A stretch of DNA of 6,157 nucleotides, taken from NCBI GenBank assembly GCA_021814085.1, contig JAKAJA010000117.1:1-6157 (forward strand), read 5' to 3'. The notes under the pieces are model-generated. The model was not told the origin of the DNA. It ran no database searches and was given only the letters and a program-made list of their open reading frames with translations. Origin of the DNA: Acidobacteriota bacterium. Its GTDB lineage: Bacteria; Acidobacteriota; UBA4820; DSQY01. Both the position numbers and the translations under genes were made by a program. Positions 5,353-6,157 of the stretch are shown piece after piece. How positions within the stretch are numbered: the stretch's first letter is position 1; each line of letters opens with the position of its first letter.

Positions 5353-6157
5353 ATGGCACTCGACAGAGATCAGTGGCTTCACCTCGCCAAGGCGAACGCG
5401 GAGGTCATCTCCTCCGAACTGGAGCGGCTCAGGACTCTCCTCACGGATGAATCCCGGGGGGGCTACGCGGAGTTCTGGGCCCAGGCCCGAGATGTGGCGG
5501 AGAAATTCAAGACCTTCAAGCCCCTCGAGGTGGAAACCCGCGAGGCCCTGTGGTCCGAGTATCGCGGCATCTGCGATGCGACCCGGGCGCTGCAGGACAG
5601 CGAGCGGATTCACAAGACCGAGGCCTCCAAGGCGAAGCGCGCCGAGATGGAAGAGGCCCTGGAGAAGGCCGCAGCCGCCGTGGAAGCGGCCCAGACGCCC
5701 CAGGAATACTCCCGCGCCGCGGCCCTCGTGAACCAGTTGCTCGAACACCTGCGGCTCAAACCGGCGAAGGAGCGCAAACGCCAGGGCGCGGCTCCATCCG
5801 CGGGAAAGCCAAAAGCCGAAAAGGCGGAGCCCCCCGCGGAGGGCGAAACGGCCGTTCCCGATGGTGATGTCGCCGTCTTGGAGAGCGCAGAACCAGCCAC
5901 CACCGAACCAGCCCCCGAAGCTCCCCAAGCATCCTTCGACAGCGAAGTCGCGCCCCTGGTTGCCAGCGAGCAATCGACCCACCTCGCTGCGCCTGCACCC
6001 GAGGAGGCGGCTCCCGTGGCGGCCGCCCCCGCCGCCGTCCCGGTGGAGGACAAGCCGCCCATCCTCCTCCGCTCCGACCGCGAGGCCTGCTGGAATCGCC
6101 TGAGCCAGATCCGCGAGGCCCTCAAGGTCAAGCGTTCGGGCCAGCGCCGGGAAGTCT
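5353..6157 (+). CDS. Helical, charged hypothetical protein with Ala/Pro/Glu-rich linker, 3'-truncated
   Basis: The frame is open from ATG 5353 through the window end (268 codons, no stop). AGGAG at 5342-5346 lies 6 bases before this ATG; the ATG at 5348 is in another frame and too close to the site. Residues 1-140 (MALDRDQWLHLAKANAEVIS...) are rich in Glu, Lys, Arg, Ala and Leu, likely alpha-helical with coiled-coil character around 82-112. Residues about 141-235 are a low-complexity Ala/Pro/Glu linker. From about 238 a second helical segment begins (LLRSDREACWNRLSQIREAL), which echoes REALWSEYRGICDATRAL at 63-80. The repeated pattern of an aromatic/Trp followed by Arg in charged helices resembles DUF349-type helical repeats, but this is a weak, by-eye likeness. 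There is no signal peptide, so it is probably cytoplasmic. Function unknown. Confidence 0.8.
   Translation, partial: MALDRDQWLHLAKANAEVISSELERLRTLLTDESRGGYAEFWAQARDVAEKFKTFKPLEVETREALWSEYRGICDATRALQDSERIHKTEASKAKRAEMEEALEKAAAAVEAAQTPQEYSRAAALVNQLLEHLRLKPAKERKRQGAAPSAGKPKAEKAEPPAEGETAVPDGDVAVLESAEPATTEPAPEAPQASFDSEVAPLVASEQSTHLAAPAPEEAAPVAAAPAAVPVEDKPPILLRSDREACWNRLSQIREALKVKRSGQRREV

Noticed and set aside
4485..5450. Plus-strand open frame of 321 codons overlapping the 3' end of the cytochrome gene
   Set aside because: Arg-rich shadow frame running through the terminator at 5171-5196 and into the next gene; no domain and no ribosome binding site.

Overview
The window looks like chromosomal DNA from a GC-rich, Gram-negative-type bacterium. 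A respiratory multiheme cytochrome, a secreted chalcone-isomerase-like protein, single-gene units closed by GC-rich terminators, and a C-terminal module that I associate with secreted proteins of Acidobacteriota together suggest Acidobacteriota (Holophaga/Geothrix or Thermoanaerobaculia side). A deltaproteobacterial or myxobacterial relative is the main alternative. This placement is inferred from protein style, not from a marker gene.

Layout, all on the + strand: (1) 2-1201, the 3' part of an aldehyde dehydrogenase gene whose start lies outside the window, followed by a strong terminator at 1236-1270. (2) 1380-1937, a 185-residue exported chalcone-isomerase-like protein with its own ribosome binding site, followed by a second terminator at 1974-2005. 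(3) 1941-2535, about 600 bases with no convincing gene. Its middle (about 2160-2350) is a sharply AT-rich island full of short inverted and direct repeats. It ends in a candidate extended -10 promoter with a near-perfect dyad on the predicted transcription start, followed by a GC-rich leader of about 180 bases with several hairpins. (4) 2536-5130, a large secreted cytochrome (864 residues, nine CXXCH sites) carrying two Ig-like modules (Big_9-like, then PKD) and a cysteine-containing C-terminal module, followed by a third terminator at 5171-5196. (5) 5353 to the window end, an open reading frame of at least 268 codons that runs off the edge: a helical, charged protein with an Ala/Pro/Glu-rich linker.

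The genes are separate transcription units: each complete gene has its own Shine-Dalgarno sequence and a terminator behind it, so there is no operon evidence tying their functions together. All three terminators use the same 8-base stem arms (GGCCCGGC / GCCGGGCC) with different loops. The most interesting part is the cytochrome with its long upstream region. The protein looks like an exported electron carrier extended by adhesion-type modules, and its upstream DNA looks like a dense control region. No known riboswitch class could be assigned by eye. No tRNA, rRNA, CRISPR array, insertion sequence or phage gene was seen.
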